From positions 24,110,001 to 24,174,000 of the forward strand of contig CAMQGK010000637.1 in assembly GCA_947000775.1 (NCBI GenBank): DNA of 64,000 nucleotides, given 5' to 3'. The notes under the pieces are model-generated. The model made no database searches and was not told the DNA's origin. It saw only the letters and a list, made by a program, of their open reading frames with translations. Origin of the DNA: Pterois miles (taxonomy: Eukaryota > Chordata > Actinopteri > Perciformes > Scorpaenidae). Position numbers and translations under genes: made by a program. Positions 47,301-59,580 of the stretch are shown here, one piece after another (positions within the stretch are counted from its first letter, which is position 1; each line of letters begins with the position of its first letter).

Positions 47301-47977
47301 TGCCTTTTGTTGTTGAAGTCACTGATTCACAGCTGGATATCTGCATCTGAACAAACACCTTAGTGTGAATCTAAATGTTTGTGAGTTCTGTTTTCAGTTA
47401 TTAATACAAAAATAAATTCCAATTAGCTGCTTTGGTTCCAGGTTTCTGGTATAACGAACTCTGACTTACTGGGACGCTTTAACAGAACAGAGCCATCGTT
47501 AATGTTTAATAGTAAGGCCTGTGTGCTTTTTCTGTTGTACTGTATGTGAGGAAGGTCTGTGATAACAATACTAGTAGAAGTAAAATAGAAGTAAAATATA
47601 GTAGTCACTCACCTCAGTCACTTAATGACTGTGGTTTTCATGTGATACTAGCATTAAAATAAGCACTGAGATGAAGTATAAAATGGGGATTAAATGTAAT
47701 AGAATAGCCTATATCTATCTGAAATGTGTTACCCCTATTCTTAAGACATCCACAGTCTGAACTAGTGCCACATTCAAACAAAGCATGACAAATCCATAGA
47801 GACAGACCATTCAAACTGTGATCAAACTATGTTTTCTAATCTTCTCCAGTCTGAGAAATGTATAAACTGCAGCTCAGTCCTTCTCCCTCCTCTCCCTCCT
47901 TGTGTCTTCCACCCATTTACCCTCCCCTTTGTTCTGGATCATGATGGCACAAATGAAATTAACAGCGATCGCAGAGC

Positions 47978-48046
47978 TGCTTATTCATCAGCTTCCAGAT
48001 AATTTGAATAACAAAACCCTCTTACAGCGCGTATAAAGTATAAAAG
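47978..48046 (+). promoter_or_regulatory. Promoter of crystallin D
   Basis: TGCTTATTCATCAGC (47978-47992) has two outward Maf-like halves. AACAAAA (48010-48016) is a weak Sox-type site. TATAAAAG lies at 48039-48046. The ATG at 48102 follows after a short leader. Confidence 0.5.
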
Positions 48047-48101
48047 CCGCCTGGCAGCCACAGGTTGTTGGACAGATTCCCACAAACACAGATCATCAAA
48101 C

Positions 48102-48988
48102 ATGGGCAAGGTATGTATGTAGAAAGTAGAGCAGAAAACAAGCACTTTTCAGTTTAGGAGACTGTAAACAAGTAGAAAAAATTAAAAGAGAGGAAACTAA
48201 GCTTACAGGAGTGCATTTTAAAAATTCAGGCCTATCGCTAATTTGGTTTCTCCTTTCTACAGATCATCTTCTACGAGGACAGGAACTTCCAGGGTCGTTC
48301 CTATGAGTGCATGAGCGACTGCTCCGACATGTCCTCCTACCTGAGCAGGTGTGCTTCCTGCAGGGTGGAGAGCGGCTGCTTCATGGTCTACGACCGGCCC
48401 AACTACATGGGAAACCAGTACTTCCTGAGAAGAGGAGAGTACTCTGACTACATGTCTTTTGGCATGAGTGACTCTATCCGATCCTGCCGTTTAATTCCTC
48501 AGGTATGCAAGGATTTGTAATGTCTCACTAATACAGTAATGATTCAAAATGGTCAAACAAATCACTAATTTGATTCACTTTCCTGCTGTACTGTTAAAAT
48601 GTGGGTTAAAAAGTATCTAATGACAACGACTGTAAAAAAGCAAACACATTTTACTTTGCAATCTAAATTCTACAGAGTGCTGACATGTCGTTTTCTTTGT
48701 ATTCACCAACAGCACAGAGGCTCTTACAGGATGAGGATCTACGAGAGGGAGAACTTCCAGGGCCAGAGTCACGAGCTGATGGAGGACTGCGACAACATCA
48801 TGGACCGTTACCGCATGTCCGACTGCCAGTCCTGCAACGTGATGGACGGCCACTGGCTGATGTACGAGCAGCCCCACTACAGAGGCAGGATGATGTACAT
48901 GAGGCCCGGAGAGTACAGGAGCTTCAGGGACATGGGATTCAGCGGCACGAGGTTCAGCTCCGTCAGGCGTATAATGGATTCCTGTTGA
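48102..48988 (+). CDS. Gamma-crystallin D of cluster (gamma-M-type)
   Basis: Fish gamma-M crystallins fill the hard, dehydrated lens nucleus. Exons: 48102-48110 (MGK|gtatgt), 48263-48502 (80 codons, cag|IIFYEDRNFQGRSYECMSDC...CRLIPQ|gtatgc) and 48713-48988 (HRGSYRMRIYEREN...RRIMDSC, stop). The total is 174 residues. Both domains carry complete Greek-key turns (MVYDRPNYMGNQYF; LMYEQPHYRGRMMYMRPGEY). It is Met-rich (about 18) with a single Trp (GHWLMY), typical of M3-like proteins. Exon 2 is one codon shorter than in F and G at 'DYMSFGMSDS'. A TATA box is at 48039-48046 and AATAAA at 49012-49017. It is the first of the plus-strand genes, head-to-head with C. Confidence 0.95.
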
Positions 48989-49079
48989 AGCAGAGAAAAA
49001 GAAATGTGTTGAATAAAATGAAAGAGGAATCAAATGTCACCTTGTCATTGTGTTGTTTTATATGTAATAGAAGATGTGC

Positions 49080-49082
<3 letters not shown>

Positions 49083-49110
<28 letters not shown>
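49083..49110. repeat. (TG)n microsatellite
   Basis: About 14 TG units lie about 95 nt after the gene D stop codon. Confidence 0.9.
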
Positions 49111-49112
<2 letters not shown>

Positions 49113-49189
49113 AAAAAAAGATACAAACTGTAGTTACATTATACATACTGTATTATAAGGTTGTATTTAAACCACCATACATGCTGTCA

Positions 49190-50130
49190 TTCTTTCACTT
49201 TTTACACAACAAATATGTCATTAAATGAACCAAGGAATAATTTTAAAATTAAACATAGGTGTTTATTAACTGTGAAAAACATGATTTAATTGTGAGAAAA
49301 ATGTGACAAATTGTCAGTTCTGTTTTCATTTAGCTTCACAGGTATTTACTCTTCTATTAAATTTTCCCTTTTATTTATTCTTATTACCTTAAACATTTCT
49401 TTTTTTGCACTTATAGATTTTTAATTTATTTTTTATTTATTTATTTATTTTTCTATTTATTTTTTTAAATGTATTTTTAGAATCACTTTTATAAAAAACG
49501 ACCTAAAAGTGTACGAAATGCTTAATTAGCTCCACTTCAACCAGCTACAGCAGTAAAATGATACTTACACATGAATTCATAGGCAGTAATGATCCAATAT
49601 TATAATGTCTAACACTCAAAGGGGTCTTTTTTTCTCCGATGTTTCTCCGATGTCTGAGCACCTGTGAAGCACCTTGTAACTCTGGTTTTACAAACCTTAA
49701 ACCTTTGTTAAATCTTCCTATACATACAGGTACATGCTTGAAATATGACATCTGCATTTAACCCACTGTAAACATTTGGAGCAGTGCTGCTGTAAATCAC
49801 CCAGGGAGCGCCATAGAAATAAAGTTTATTATATTATTATAAGTAAGTAAGTTAGTACTAAATACAAAATAAATTAAATAACTAACAAAAATTAGTCAAA
49901 TTTACATTAAGAACCTCAAGTTGAAAATTGAAAATAAATGTAGCATGTGCATTAAGAAATGTCAAAAGAAATGTAGAAAGAAAAGAAGTTTACTACTACT
50001 ACTTAATACTACTATTACTTTTGTTCATTTAATTACAGATTTATTTATTTATTGAGTCATTTATTTATTTTCATTTTGGCAGGATCCCTCCTCCGTACTA
50101 CACATCTGGTCTTGTACTTATGTAGCTGGG
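49190..50130. repeat. AT-rich dispersed repeat in the D-E spacer
   Basis: 'gtcattaaatgaaccaagga' (49217) and later ATTT-rich sequence ending 'tttggcaggatccctcctcc' (50077) match, in the same order, 54136-54830 ('gtcattaaatgaaccaaaaa'; 'tttggcaggttccatcctcc') and partly 33360-33800. Confidence 0.55.
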
Positions 50131-50689
50131 ATCAATAAAATTATTTTCTTGTATTTTCTATTGTTTTCTTTCTGCCTGTGCTGATGGCCATCCATAATAT
50201 TAAATGATGGCCTATTAATAATATAATAAGACCGTCACTCTGTACAACAGACGGTACACATTCAGATCACATCACGTTATCATATCATGCAGTAGAGATT
50301 AATAAATTATAACAGGATCATACAAAATACATACATGCCGATTCCTTCAATATATCAGTTGGATAAAATGCATTGCATACATTTTATCTGAGTATTAACA
50401 GTTGTAAAAGTGGCAATACCATAGTGTAAATTTTACTTAAAGGGGCTAAATTTAAGAATAAGAAATTGCTTGATAACAGTGACATTATTTCTAACCAAAC
50501 GTTAGCTATGGTTGCACACTGTTAGCCCCGTAGCCGAGCTGAAGAAATTAAAGGCACTCGCAGACATGCATGGCGTTACATCTGTTCGATTTCCTGCAAA
50601 AACAGGCCCGAGTTCTTCAGATTCAAAGCAGTCTACAGGCTGATAGAGGAAACCCAGAAAGTCGTGGACGATCTCATTTTTTAGGTTGG

Positions 50690-50940
50690 GTTACTAACCT
50701 GGGTGCCTCCCTAAGGAGGTGTTCCAGGCACAACCAGCTGGGAGGAGGCCCCGGGGAAGACCCAGGACTAGGTGGAGAAATTGTATCTCCACACTGACCT
50801 GGAAACGCCTCAGGATACCCCGGTCAGAGCTGGTTAATGTGGCCCGGGTAAGGGAAGTTTGGGGTCCCTTGCTGGAACTGTTGCCCCCTGCGACCCCAGA
50901 TAAGAGGTTGATGATGAGTGAGATATGAGTCATGAGGGTT
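50690..50940 (+). mobile_element. LINE 3'-end (reverse transcriptase C-terminus) fragment
   Basis: The frame at 50719-50928 reads FQAQPAGRRPRGRPRTRWRN and continues TWKRLRIPRSELVNVARVRE. It matches the conserved end of many fish non-LTR reverse transcriptases ('GRRPRGRPRTRWRDYI....W.RLG....EL..VA..REVW'). Upstream domains are absent, consistent with 5' truncation. Confidence 0.75.
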
Positions 50941-51526
50941 ATGACCCGTTCACACAAAAAAAAACAATTAAAAAATGTTTATGGTGTAAAAATGGTTTTA
51001 TAGGTGCAAAATGTGCTGCAAAAGTGAAAGTAAAGTTTATTTCTGAAGTGTTTTGTCCTAAATGCTGAGGGCAGGTTATATGACGATTCTAATAAAGGTT
51101 TTCAAGTTACAAGGTGCTTCACATCTGCTCTACAAATCCAACAGTGCAGAAAAATGTCCCCTTTGAGAGTTTGTTTTACTGTATATTCTGTTATTGGATC
51201 ATTTTAACTGGTGTATTCTTAACATTTACTGTTGTAGCTGCTTGAATTGGAGCTAATTAACTTTTTCAGACACTTTTGGGTTGTTTAATCTCTAAAAATG
51301 TTTCATACTTTATATACACATGTTCAAGTTTGCAACTACAGTGCTGCCGTCACAGATCCAACGCTGACAGCACAAAACGTCCCAGCTGATACGTTATTCA
51401 CTGCTGTCACCCACCTGTACCTCATAGCTGAGCCCCCGCGGTTGGCACCGCACCAGATGCATACAGTCTAGAATAATAACCATTTACAGACTGATTTAAC
51501 AAACATCACAGCCCTGCATGCTACAC
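50941..51526. other. Non-coding sequence upstream of crystallin E
   Basis: No gene or named repeat is seen. Confidence 0.5.
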
Positions 51527-51591
51527 TGCTGAGTAAGATATTCAAAACAATGGCTCCATGGTTCATTTAGATATCATGGCGGGTATAAAAG
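51527..51591 (+). promoter_or_regulatory. Promoter of crystallin E: Maf half-site, Sox site, TATA box
   Basis: TGCTGAGTAAG (51527-51537), AACAATGG (51546-51553, perfect Sox consensus) and TATAAAAG (51584-51591), followed by TAAC as in gene F. The ATG is at 51650. Confidence 0.6.
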
Positions 51592-51649
51592 TAACAGAGT
51601 TTGCCTGATCAAAGTAAATGTGCAATCAGGGACCGGACTAAACACCAAA

Positions 51650-52384
51650 ATGGGACGAGTAAGAGATCCTTTTCATGTTGTACTATCTTCATTTATACAT
51701 TTCAGATTATGTGACAATTGGTTTTTGTTTTTTCTGTTTTTTGTTTTTATTTTTAGATCATTTTCTATGAGGACAAGAACTTCCAGGGTCGCTCCTATGA
51801 GAGCAGCAGCGACTGCGCTGAGCTGACCTCCTACCTGAGCCGCTGCAACTCCTGCAGGGTGGAGAGCGGCTGCTTCATGGTCTACGAACGTCCCAACTAC
51901 ATGGGCCACCAGATGCTGGCGAGGAGGGGAGAGTACCCCGACAACCAGCGCCTGATGGGAATGACCATGAGCGACTGCATCCGTTCCAGCCGCTTGATCC
52001 CCACGGTAGGAAGTTTTGAGGTTGACACCTAAAATTAAAGTCTCCTCAATGCAACAGAGAAGATTTTTGTTTATCATGAAGTGATCTTCTGTCATTTTAC
52101 AGCACAGAGGTCCATTCAGGATGAGGATCTATGAGAGGGAAAACTTCAGGGGTCAGATGAATGAGCTGATGGAGGACTGCGATTCCATCCAGGATCGTTA
52201 CCGCATGTCCGACTGCCAGTCTGTTCATGTGATGGACGGCCACTGGCTGATGTACGAGCAGCCCCACTACAGAGGCAGGATGCTCTACCTGAGGCCCGGA
52301 GAGTACAGGAGCATGAGAGACATGGGAATGGGTCCCATGGACATGAGGATCGGATCCATCCGACGAATCATGGACTCCTGTTAA
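51650..52384 (+). CDS. Gamma-crystallin E of cluster (gamma-M-type, divergent member)
   Basis: Exons: 51650-51658 (MGR|gtaaga), 51757-52005 (83 codons, tag|IIFYEDKNFQGRSYESSSDC...SSRLIPT|gtagga) and 52103-52384 (94 codons with stop, HRGPFRMRIYERENFRGQMN...RRIMDSC). The total is 179 residues, the longest of the plus group. Extra residues lie in exon 2 (RLMGMTMSDC) and exon 3 (DMGMGPMDMRIGS), both in the loop before the last strand. Exon 2 departs from its sisters at 'GHQMLARRGEYPDNQ', and the usual 'RSCR' is 'RSSR', losing a cysteine. It has about 20 Met and one Trp. Introns are 98 and 97 nt. AATAAA is at 52425-52430. It is a separate gamma-M lineage rather than a recent copy of D, F or G. Confidence 0.95.
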
Positions 52385-52430
52385 AGACCAGGCTCCAGAC
52401 ATGAAAATGTAATTAACAAATATTAATAAA

Positions 52431-54119
52431 GAATTTATCGATTTATCGTTGAGTTTCAATGCACCAACCAGTGAGTCAATAGGAAATTTTGGGCACAAAA
52501 TTAGAGAAAAAAATTGCATGAATTATCAGCATCCAGCTGTTCCGGTACGTCAAAGGACAGTTTGGGCTGTAGTCAATGCTGCTATTTTAATAACCGTACC
52601 CAACAGTCAGGCCAAGATTTCTTCTGCTTATGAAATGTGTTATGTCATATATGATGCATGGGACATTAAAAATGAATTTCAAAGGATGAAAATGGTAGTT
52701 GTGAGCCTGTGCATGATTTTAATTACGCACAACACAGTCTCATTCCCAACTCATACCGCCGATCGGTCAGCGTGTCATTATATAGCTTGTTACGTGTATA
52801 GTGTCCTTTCAAATACACTTCCGTTGTCACAGGAAGGTAGGGTTAGGCAACTCAGCCACTTCAGGCAGGGTTAGGAAACAGTCGTGGTTGACATTAACTT
52901 CACTGACTAGCCTCACTTGACTGACGATACTAACGACTCGCAGGACATGAATTGTGTCACTTGATCCGACCTTCAAATGGGGGACGGGTTTATATTGGAG
53001 TTAGGTGAAAGCCTGGTTCATCCTGTACTGTCGCTAAAGGGTACCTCCACGAGTTGGTTTCCGTTGCCGTGGGGTGCTGCCCAATCAACGGTATTTGACG
53101 AGTTGGGAATGAGACCAGGTTGAAAATTCGGCATACATGACACAATAGTTAATTCGACTGTTGACAAAAACGCAGAGAATAAATAAAAATATGGCATGTC
53201 ATTGTTCAACTAGTAGTTAACTAGTAATACTTGTAGTAAAAATAATATTAATGGCCCTTTTCACAGCACACATGGTAGTCATAGCAGGAAAACTGCAGGT
53301 GTAAGTAATAACTTCAGTGATGATGATAATGACGGCTGCAAGGCTCTAGTGTAAATAAAGTTTGTTTTAAAAAGTTGTACCAAAACTCTTCCTAAACCTA
53401 ACAAAGTTATTTTTATTTTGACGTATGTTGTGTTGCTGGACATTCATTGGAAAACGCACAAAAAATATGCTCATGAATATGAATCATGAAAAATTTGTAT
53501 TTTTGCACACGAATCAAATAGATTACATTTCATGACTATTTCACAAACTGCTGTGAGACTGTGATGCTACTGTGAATAAGGTCATCGTACAAAACATATT
53601 CAACTCAAAACACCTACGAAGTGAAATTTGATGAACTTTCAATACATATAAATCCTTATAATTTGTTGCTGAAATGATACACAATATGCAGAATAAAAGA
53701 AAACAGGTAGAATGACACATACTCCATAGGTTATATTTGTATTACTGGATAAATGCTTACTTTGAACAGTGCACTGAAAAATACTTTTTGATTAAAATAA
53801 AATGGATTGAAGTCATTTTCATAAAAAAAAGGAAAAGGTCTTCAATAAGCTTTACTGTAACACACTAAATGGGGCACATTTAGAGCAGGCACAGCAATAA
53901 GTAGTTGTAGTTTTCTATGAGGATCCAAAGAAAGATCAATAAAAAGGGGGATGAGGTTAGTAAAACAGCAGCTTCTCCTCAGACTTCATTTCACTTTTAT
54001 CACCAACAGAAATGGGTGCTGCTTAAAAAAAAGAAATCCATACAGAGGTCAAAGGTCAAGATAGGTGACAATGTGAGTGTGTACACATGTATGGACAGAA
54101 CCTGCCGAAATAAAAAATA
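52431..54119. repeat. Spacer E-F, left part: degenerate dispersed repeats
   Basis: 'ggtagggttaggcaactcag' (52845) and 'acgactcgcaggacatgaat' (52930) lie among sequence with counterparts near 57620-57740 and 59000-59400. The part at 53240-53600 ('gtagtcatagcaggaaaact', 'ttcacaaactgctgtgagac') parallels 46735-47110 and 59528-59570. There is no gene. Confidence 0.45.
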
Positions 54120-54870
54120 TGACTCAATAATAAATAAATATGTCATTAAATGAACCAAAAATAATATTAAAAATAAATGTAGGAACTCATTAATTGCTGA
54201 AATGTCACATATATTGTCATTCATTGGGTGTTGAGCAGGGGACGGATCATTATTATTCCGAAACACCAATATTACGACATTGTTCCAAGGTCCCGAAAAT
54301 ACACACTCTACATGCAACAAAAAGATGTGTTAGATTATTATGCAGAATGACGGTGATCAGCTGGAACAAACAGTTTCATTGGTCAGACACGTATTTTCAC
54401 AGGAGGAAATCCGCTATAGTCGAAGTCTGTCCAAAATTATTTTTCCCTTGCACAAATGTGCATGTAATGCATCGACTCTGCTATTTAATTTTCCATTTTA
54501 TTTACTTATTTTTGTTAACTGTTAAATGTGTTTATTTTTGAATGTATTTTTTTTTTATTTTAAATATATATATTCATTATCAAATTGTATGTATACATTT
54601 ATTTTTGCATGATTATCCTTTTTGCATTCCTCCCATTTATTTCCTTAAACTTATTTACTTCTTTTCTTTATACATCTCATTGCATTACATGCATTTCTGC
54701 CTCATTATGCAAATGAGGGAGCTGTCATTTAATGTAGTGTATGTCAAGGGGTCAGAGTGCAGAGTACATTTTAATGCCTACATTTCTTTTTAATATTATT
54801 TCTGATTTTGGCAGGTTCCATCCTCCACACATGTGGTTTTATTTATATTTCATATAGTGCTAACTACTGT
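54120..54870. repeat. AT-rich dispersed repeat in the E-F spacer
   Basis: It runs from 'gtcattaaatgaaccaaaaa' to 'tttggcaggttccatcctcc', as in the D-E spacer (49217-50100). It also contains inverted 'agagtacattttaatgccta' (compare 33411-33430). It is non-coding. Confidence 0.55.
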
Positions 54871-55247
54871 ATTTATTGTTTACATTAATCTCTGTCTGAT
54901 GCTGCAGCACCTGAATACTCCTCTGGGAATCGATATAGGCTTATTGAGAGTTACATCACTATAAGTCGGATAATTATATAACATTCAACTTGCTTTTGTT
55001 ATCTGATATTTTCATATAAATTGATAATGAATTGTATTCGTATGAAAATATCTAATCATTTAGTATGTGAAATATCCAGTAGACAGTGAATGATAGAGAT
55101 GGTGATCATATTGCAGTTAGAAGCTTCTCTTTATATGTTAGACAACAATACTGCATGTGTACAGTACATGCATTTCCAACAGAGTGGTATAGTGCTGGAT
55201 AATAACCCTTCAGCGCCCTGACTGCTCAGTAGGTTACTATGGCATGT

Positions 55248-55317
55248 TGCTGGCTCAGGGCTTTCAACAATAGATGCCCTGCATACTTTTTTTTTTCACA
55301 TTGAGCAAGTATAAAAG
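55248..55317 (+). promoter_or_regulatory. Promoter of crystallin F: Maf-like, Sox-type and TATA elements
   Basis: TGCTGGCTCAG (55248-55258), AACAATAG (55266-55273) and TATAAAAG (55310-55317, followed by TAAC). The block from TTGCTGG to AACAATAGA is nearly identical upstream of gene G. Confidence 0.65.
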
Positions 55318-55385
55318 TAACGGTTACCGCCGCCAGGAATACACAGCAGCCACAACTCAGTCCTGTGGACCTAGCAAATTAAATC

Positions 55386-56136
55386 ATGACCATGGGCAGG
55401 GTAGGTACTGGGAATGATCCATCCACTAAAAAAAATCCACTTCTTCAATCTTAAATTTATGATTAAAAAGCTTCTCAGAGCTCACTAAAAATGGTGCTAA
55501 TGAGGCATTGTTGTTCTTTCAGATCATCTTCTACGAGGAAAGGAACTTCCAGGGTCGCCACTATGAGACCAGCAGCGACTGCCCTGAGCTGACCTCCTAC
55601 CTGAGCAGGTGTCACTCCTGCAGGGTGGAGAGCGGCTGCTTCATGGTCTACGACCGTCCCAACTACATGGGAAACCAGTACTTCATGAGGAGGGGCGAGT
55701 ACGCCGACTACATGAGCATGATGGGAATGTCGGACTGCATCAGGTCTTGCCGTATGATCCCCATGGTACAGCAGGATATTCATTCTCTGGATAGCACTTC
55801 CTTCAGATTATATTTGATATGGTTTGTGATCTTTTTTCTGAAATGTTTCCTCCACAGCACAGAGGATCCTACAAGATGAGGATCTACGAGAGGGAGAACT
55901 TCGGTGGCATGATGCATGAGCTGATGGACGACTGCGACAACATCATGGAGCGTTACCGCATGAACGACTGCATGTCCTGCAACGTGATGGACGGCCACTG
56001 GCTGATGTACGATCAGCCCCACTACAGAGGCAGGATGATGTACATGAGGCCCGGAGAGTACAGGAGCTTCAGGGACATGGGATTCAGCGGCACAAGGTTC
56101 ATGAGCATGAGGCGCATCATGGACTCCTGCTCCTAA
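55386..56136 (+). CDS. Gamma-crystallin F of cluster (gamma-M3-like)
   Basis: Exons: 55386-55400 (MTMGR|gtaggt), 55523-55765 (81 codons, cag|IIFYEERNFQGRHYETSSDC...CRMIPM|gtacag) and 55858-56136 (93 codons with stop, HRGSYKMRIYEREN...RRIMDSCS). The total is 178 residues from the first ATG, or 176 if the second ATG (55392), which aligns with the MGK/MGR starts of its sisters, is used. The second has 'gaccATGG', the better Kozak context. It is Met-rich (about 27) with one Trp. C-terminal Greek-key turns read LMYDQPHYRGRMMYMRPGEY. A TATA box is at 55310-55317 and AATAAA at 56147-56152. Its exon 2 3' half is almost identical to gene G. Confidence 0.95.
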
Positions 56137-56152
56137 ATTTTCACTAAATAAA

Positions 56153-58999
56153 ATCTTTTCCACTCTACTGTTTTGTTTCACTGGTTGTTTTGAGGCCTGG
56201 GCAGTACAGGAGGGGATGTCAGTGGTGATGAGACAGCCATTAGTGGGTGTAAATAATCATCAGGTACATCCCTATATGTGGTAAACTTTCATGCATATAA
56301 AAACTTTCAGTTTGCTGCAAGAGTTTTTATTTTTGGTAAACACTACAAATTTGCAGTTGACCGTAGACAGCTATGAGTTTACTGAGGTCCAGACTTCTGT
56401 AAATATTTCCTGAAAAGTCCACTGCATTTAAATGACGTGAAACTGCTTGAAACTGACAGCTATCGATAAAACAGCAATCTGAGGTGGTTTGAAGATGCTC
56501 CGGAGGAGGTGACCAGAGTGGTCATCGCCATGGTGTCTCCAGTGTGTGACACCACAGTCATGTTCACGGCAACAATTTTACACACAAAAACAGCATGAAA
56601 ATTAAATTGTATACATGTTAATATATGTACAATATTAGAAGATATTATTGAAAACTACTGGCGCTCTGCTATTCATCAATGCTATTTGATGTTATCTTTG
56701 ATTCCTACAACCGATGAAAATACAGCTCTGAGCGATGTGCAGCCGCTTCCCTAAACTCTGCTTCATCCAGAGACCACAGTCCCAAACAGGGTAGATTTTT
56801 TCTTGAAATATTCTGACTTTATTCTCATTAAATTGTCACTTTATTCTCATAATATTACAACTTTTTCCTCGAAATATTAAAACTTTATTCTCAACTTCTC
56901 AGAGGACATGTTTTGAATGTGCATATGAGCTATCAAAGTCCAGAGGTTTATAAATGAATTAAAATGAATTGATGTAGGCTATTATTGAGGCAATTTTGGT
57001 ACCAAATGTACATTTAAAGAGGTCACTTACACAAAAGTAATCATTGGTCTTTGGGTTTTACTTAGTTTTTTAACAGAATTCAAAGTCCCACACCAGTTAC
57101 ATTTACATTGTTTCTGCAGCATACAATTCACCCTATAGTGTACATATACTGTACATCTCCCAGAAAATGTGGTTCTAGCAAATAAATCATTAAAATGATT
57201 TTAATTATTTCATTTGTGGTTTGATTACAATGCTTAAGTACCCTGGTCAAGTTATTAGGATCCCATGCCTACCTTTATATCTGCTGCAGTTTAGCTTCAA
57301 CACTTTGTCATGTCATTAGCACAATAACTTTTGCGGATCAGACCTTTAGATGGGGCAAATGGCAGTTGCAAATGATGCGCAATTCATGGTGTTATCAGCG
57401 GCCACAATCCATTCTTTGTGAATTCGCCCCTGAGAGTCTAAGGAAGGACAGCAACAAATGTCCATTCAGAGGGACGAGAATCAGGCGGTCTACAGCTGGA
57501 CACTGGGTTGGAGGTGAGATTGATAAAATTATGCTTTCTGTGAGCAGTTGCTGCTAAGAAAAAAGTATGTATACTAGGTAAAACACATACAGAAACAACA
57601 AATACATCGCAAAAACATCAATAAATTCAAACAAAACACCGGTCAACAACAGACTTGAACAAAATGTTAAAAGTCCTGCGTTTGTGTTGGACCCATCCAT
57701 CTCTCCTCCCACCCACCATAACCATCACTGTTGCTTTTTATACTACAACACAAACTCTTACTGCAGCATTTACATGTGGATGTGTTTACAGGATACATGG
57801 TGTACAAATGACATGCAGAAATCAAGAAATGCGTACTTATGGCATGCTAAAGGCTGTGCATATTATCGTGGCATTTTTGTGCCTTTTTGTGTGAACAGGT
57901 CACATTTACAGGTGTGTAGTTGAGACAAAATGGTGAAGTCCGTTTTATTTGTAAAGCCCAAAATCACAAACTTTCCTCAGGGGGCTTTACAATCAGTACA
58001 GGATACAACACCTTCTGTCCTTTACAGTGCAACCCTCACATCAGATAAAGAAAAAAAAAAATAAATAAATAAAAAAATTCAAGAAACTTTAGACAGAGCC
58101 AGAGCAACACAACCTCCTCTCCATGCCAAATAGATGAAGTGTGAAGTCTGTTTAAATCAGAGCTCTTCACACAGGAACTGATGTGACATGTTGACCTCAC
58201 AGAAAATAATAGCAATAACTTGAGTAACGGTTATGTTCAACTTTGCAAAAGTTTATTCAAATAAATCACAGGCAGAAAAGACCCGACAAAGTAATGAGAC
58301 AGAAATTTCTCAGAGAGGAGAGTTAATATTAATTGTAGAAACAACGAGCTGCCAGGAGAACTGAGCTGAAGATAAAGCTGCTTCTTTGCGACAGGTAATG
58401 CACTAGCTAATAGATCAATTTGCAGCAAGCGGTTCATGTAAAAGACCCTGTCCATAGTTTATTAGTCATGCCAATTTGTAAAAAGAAATGTACAAAAACC
58501 AAAGTTGGAATGAGGGCATGGTCACACATACGCAACATTGACATTGTTGAATAATCGCCTCCCATTCACTTTCATTCAATGCGAGTGAAGGGGAAAGTAA
58601 AGCATTTGCTTCTAGTGACAAAGCAAATTTCACGTTGAATTCAACTTTGCCTCAGCCAATAGAAAAGACAGGTGTCCTTGACCCGACCTTGGCACTGTCC
58701 AGCATGAATATCAACTTACCTGCCTTTGTTTATGTCTGACTTTACCCTTGTGCTTCATGTAAACACCTCCAGGAAACGACGTAGAGAAGGGTGTTATGGG
58801 TAACCGTAGACACCAAAGGAGCTGCTGCACACACAAATCACAAAAAAACAACACAAGTCAAACAACACAAGTCAAACATAAATGTACAAACATTGCAAAC
58901 TAGCTTAGACTATAAATGCATTGATTTGGCTTCACCTCATGCTATATAGAAGTCACTGCACAAATAAACATAAATTCATTTTTAAAAAAACAGCCATGC
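56153..58999. repeat. Spacer F-G: dispersed repeat fragments, no gene
   Basis: It holds 'gttaaaagtcctgcgtttgt' (57666, a fragment of a widespread fish repeat) and 'gttttatttgtaaagcccaa' followed by 'aatcacaaactttcctcagg' (57940-58080), which shares its start with 39690. Small frames at 57366-57923 show no domain. Confidence 0.45.
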
Positions 59000-59580
59000 A
59001 AAAGTGTTTGGGAAAGACTTAGGCAACAAAACTACTTAGATAGGTTTAAGAAAACATCATCTTGGTTTGGCTTAGGCAATACACTACTTAGTTAGGCTTA
59101 GGAAGAGTTCAACTGAACTTGCTGACGCAACAAAAAACACTTCAGGAAAAGTTCATGGTTTAGGTTAAAATAACACTGGAAGTGGCGTAACTTAAGCACA
59201 GACTTTATGTGATAAAAACGACTCAATTAGCTTTAGGAAATGAGTTGGGTTAATATAACTCTGAAATTGTTGTAATTTAAGTATAAAAGTTACATGACAA
59301 ATAAATGAGCTCTGACTTGTGATTTCACATGGGATACGAACCTCCAAGGCAAAAAGCCTTTGCTACCCACCCATCCCCCAACGTCCTCCCTACAACGCAT
59401 TTGTCACTTTATATTTTGCAGTTCACAATTACTTGGATTACGTACAAATAGATTTCGTGCTAGCCATCACAACAAATGGGAAACTGGTACACAATTTAGT
59501 GCATAATACAATGCATACATTTTGTGACTCTTTCACAAACTGCTGTGTGACTGGGCTGCTATTTCAGATGACAATAAAAT
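59000..59580 (+). repeat. Dispersed repeat of the 'acttagttaggcttagga' family
   Basis: Internal near-tandem phrases 'aaactacttagataggttta' (59027) and 'acactacttagttaggctta' (59081), then 'gacaaataaatgagctctga' and 'ttcacaaactgctgtgtgac'. It corresponds to repeats in the C-D and E-F spacers. Confidence 0.5.

Noticed and set aside
48617..49033. Long minus-strand open frame opposite gene D exon 3
   Set aside because: Similar long antisense frames lie opposite most gamma-M exons (51673-52095, 52097-52519, 55475-55783, 55780-56181, 60124-60459). They follow from codon choice on the coding strand, have no promoters or domains, and run through introns.
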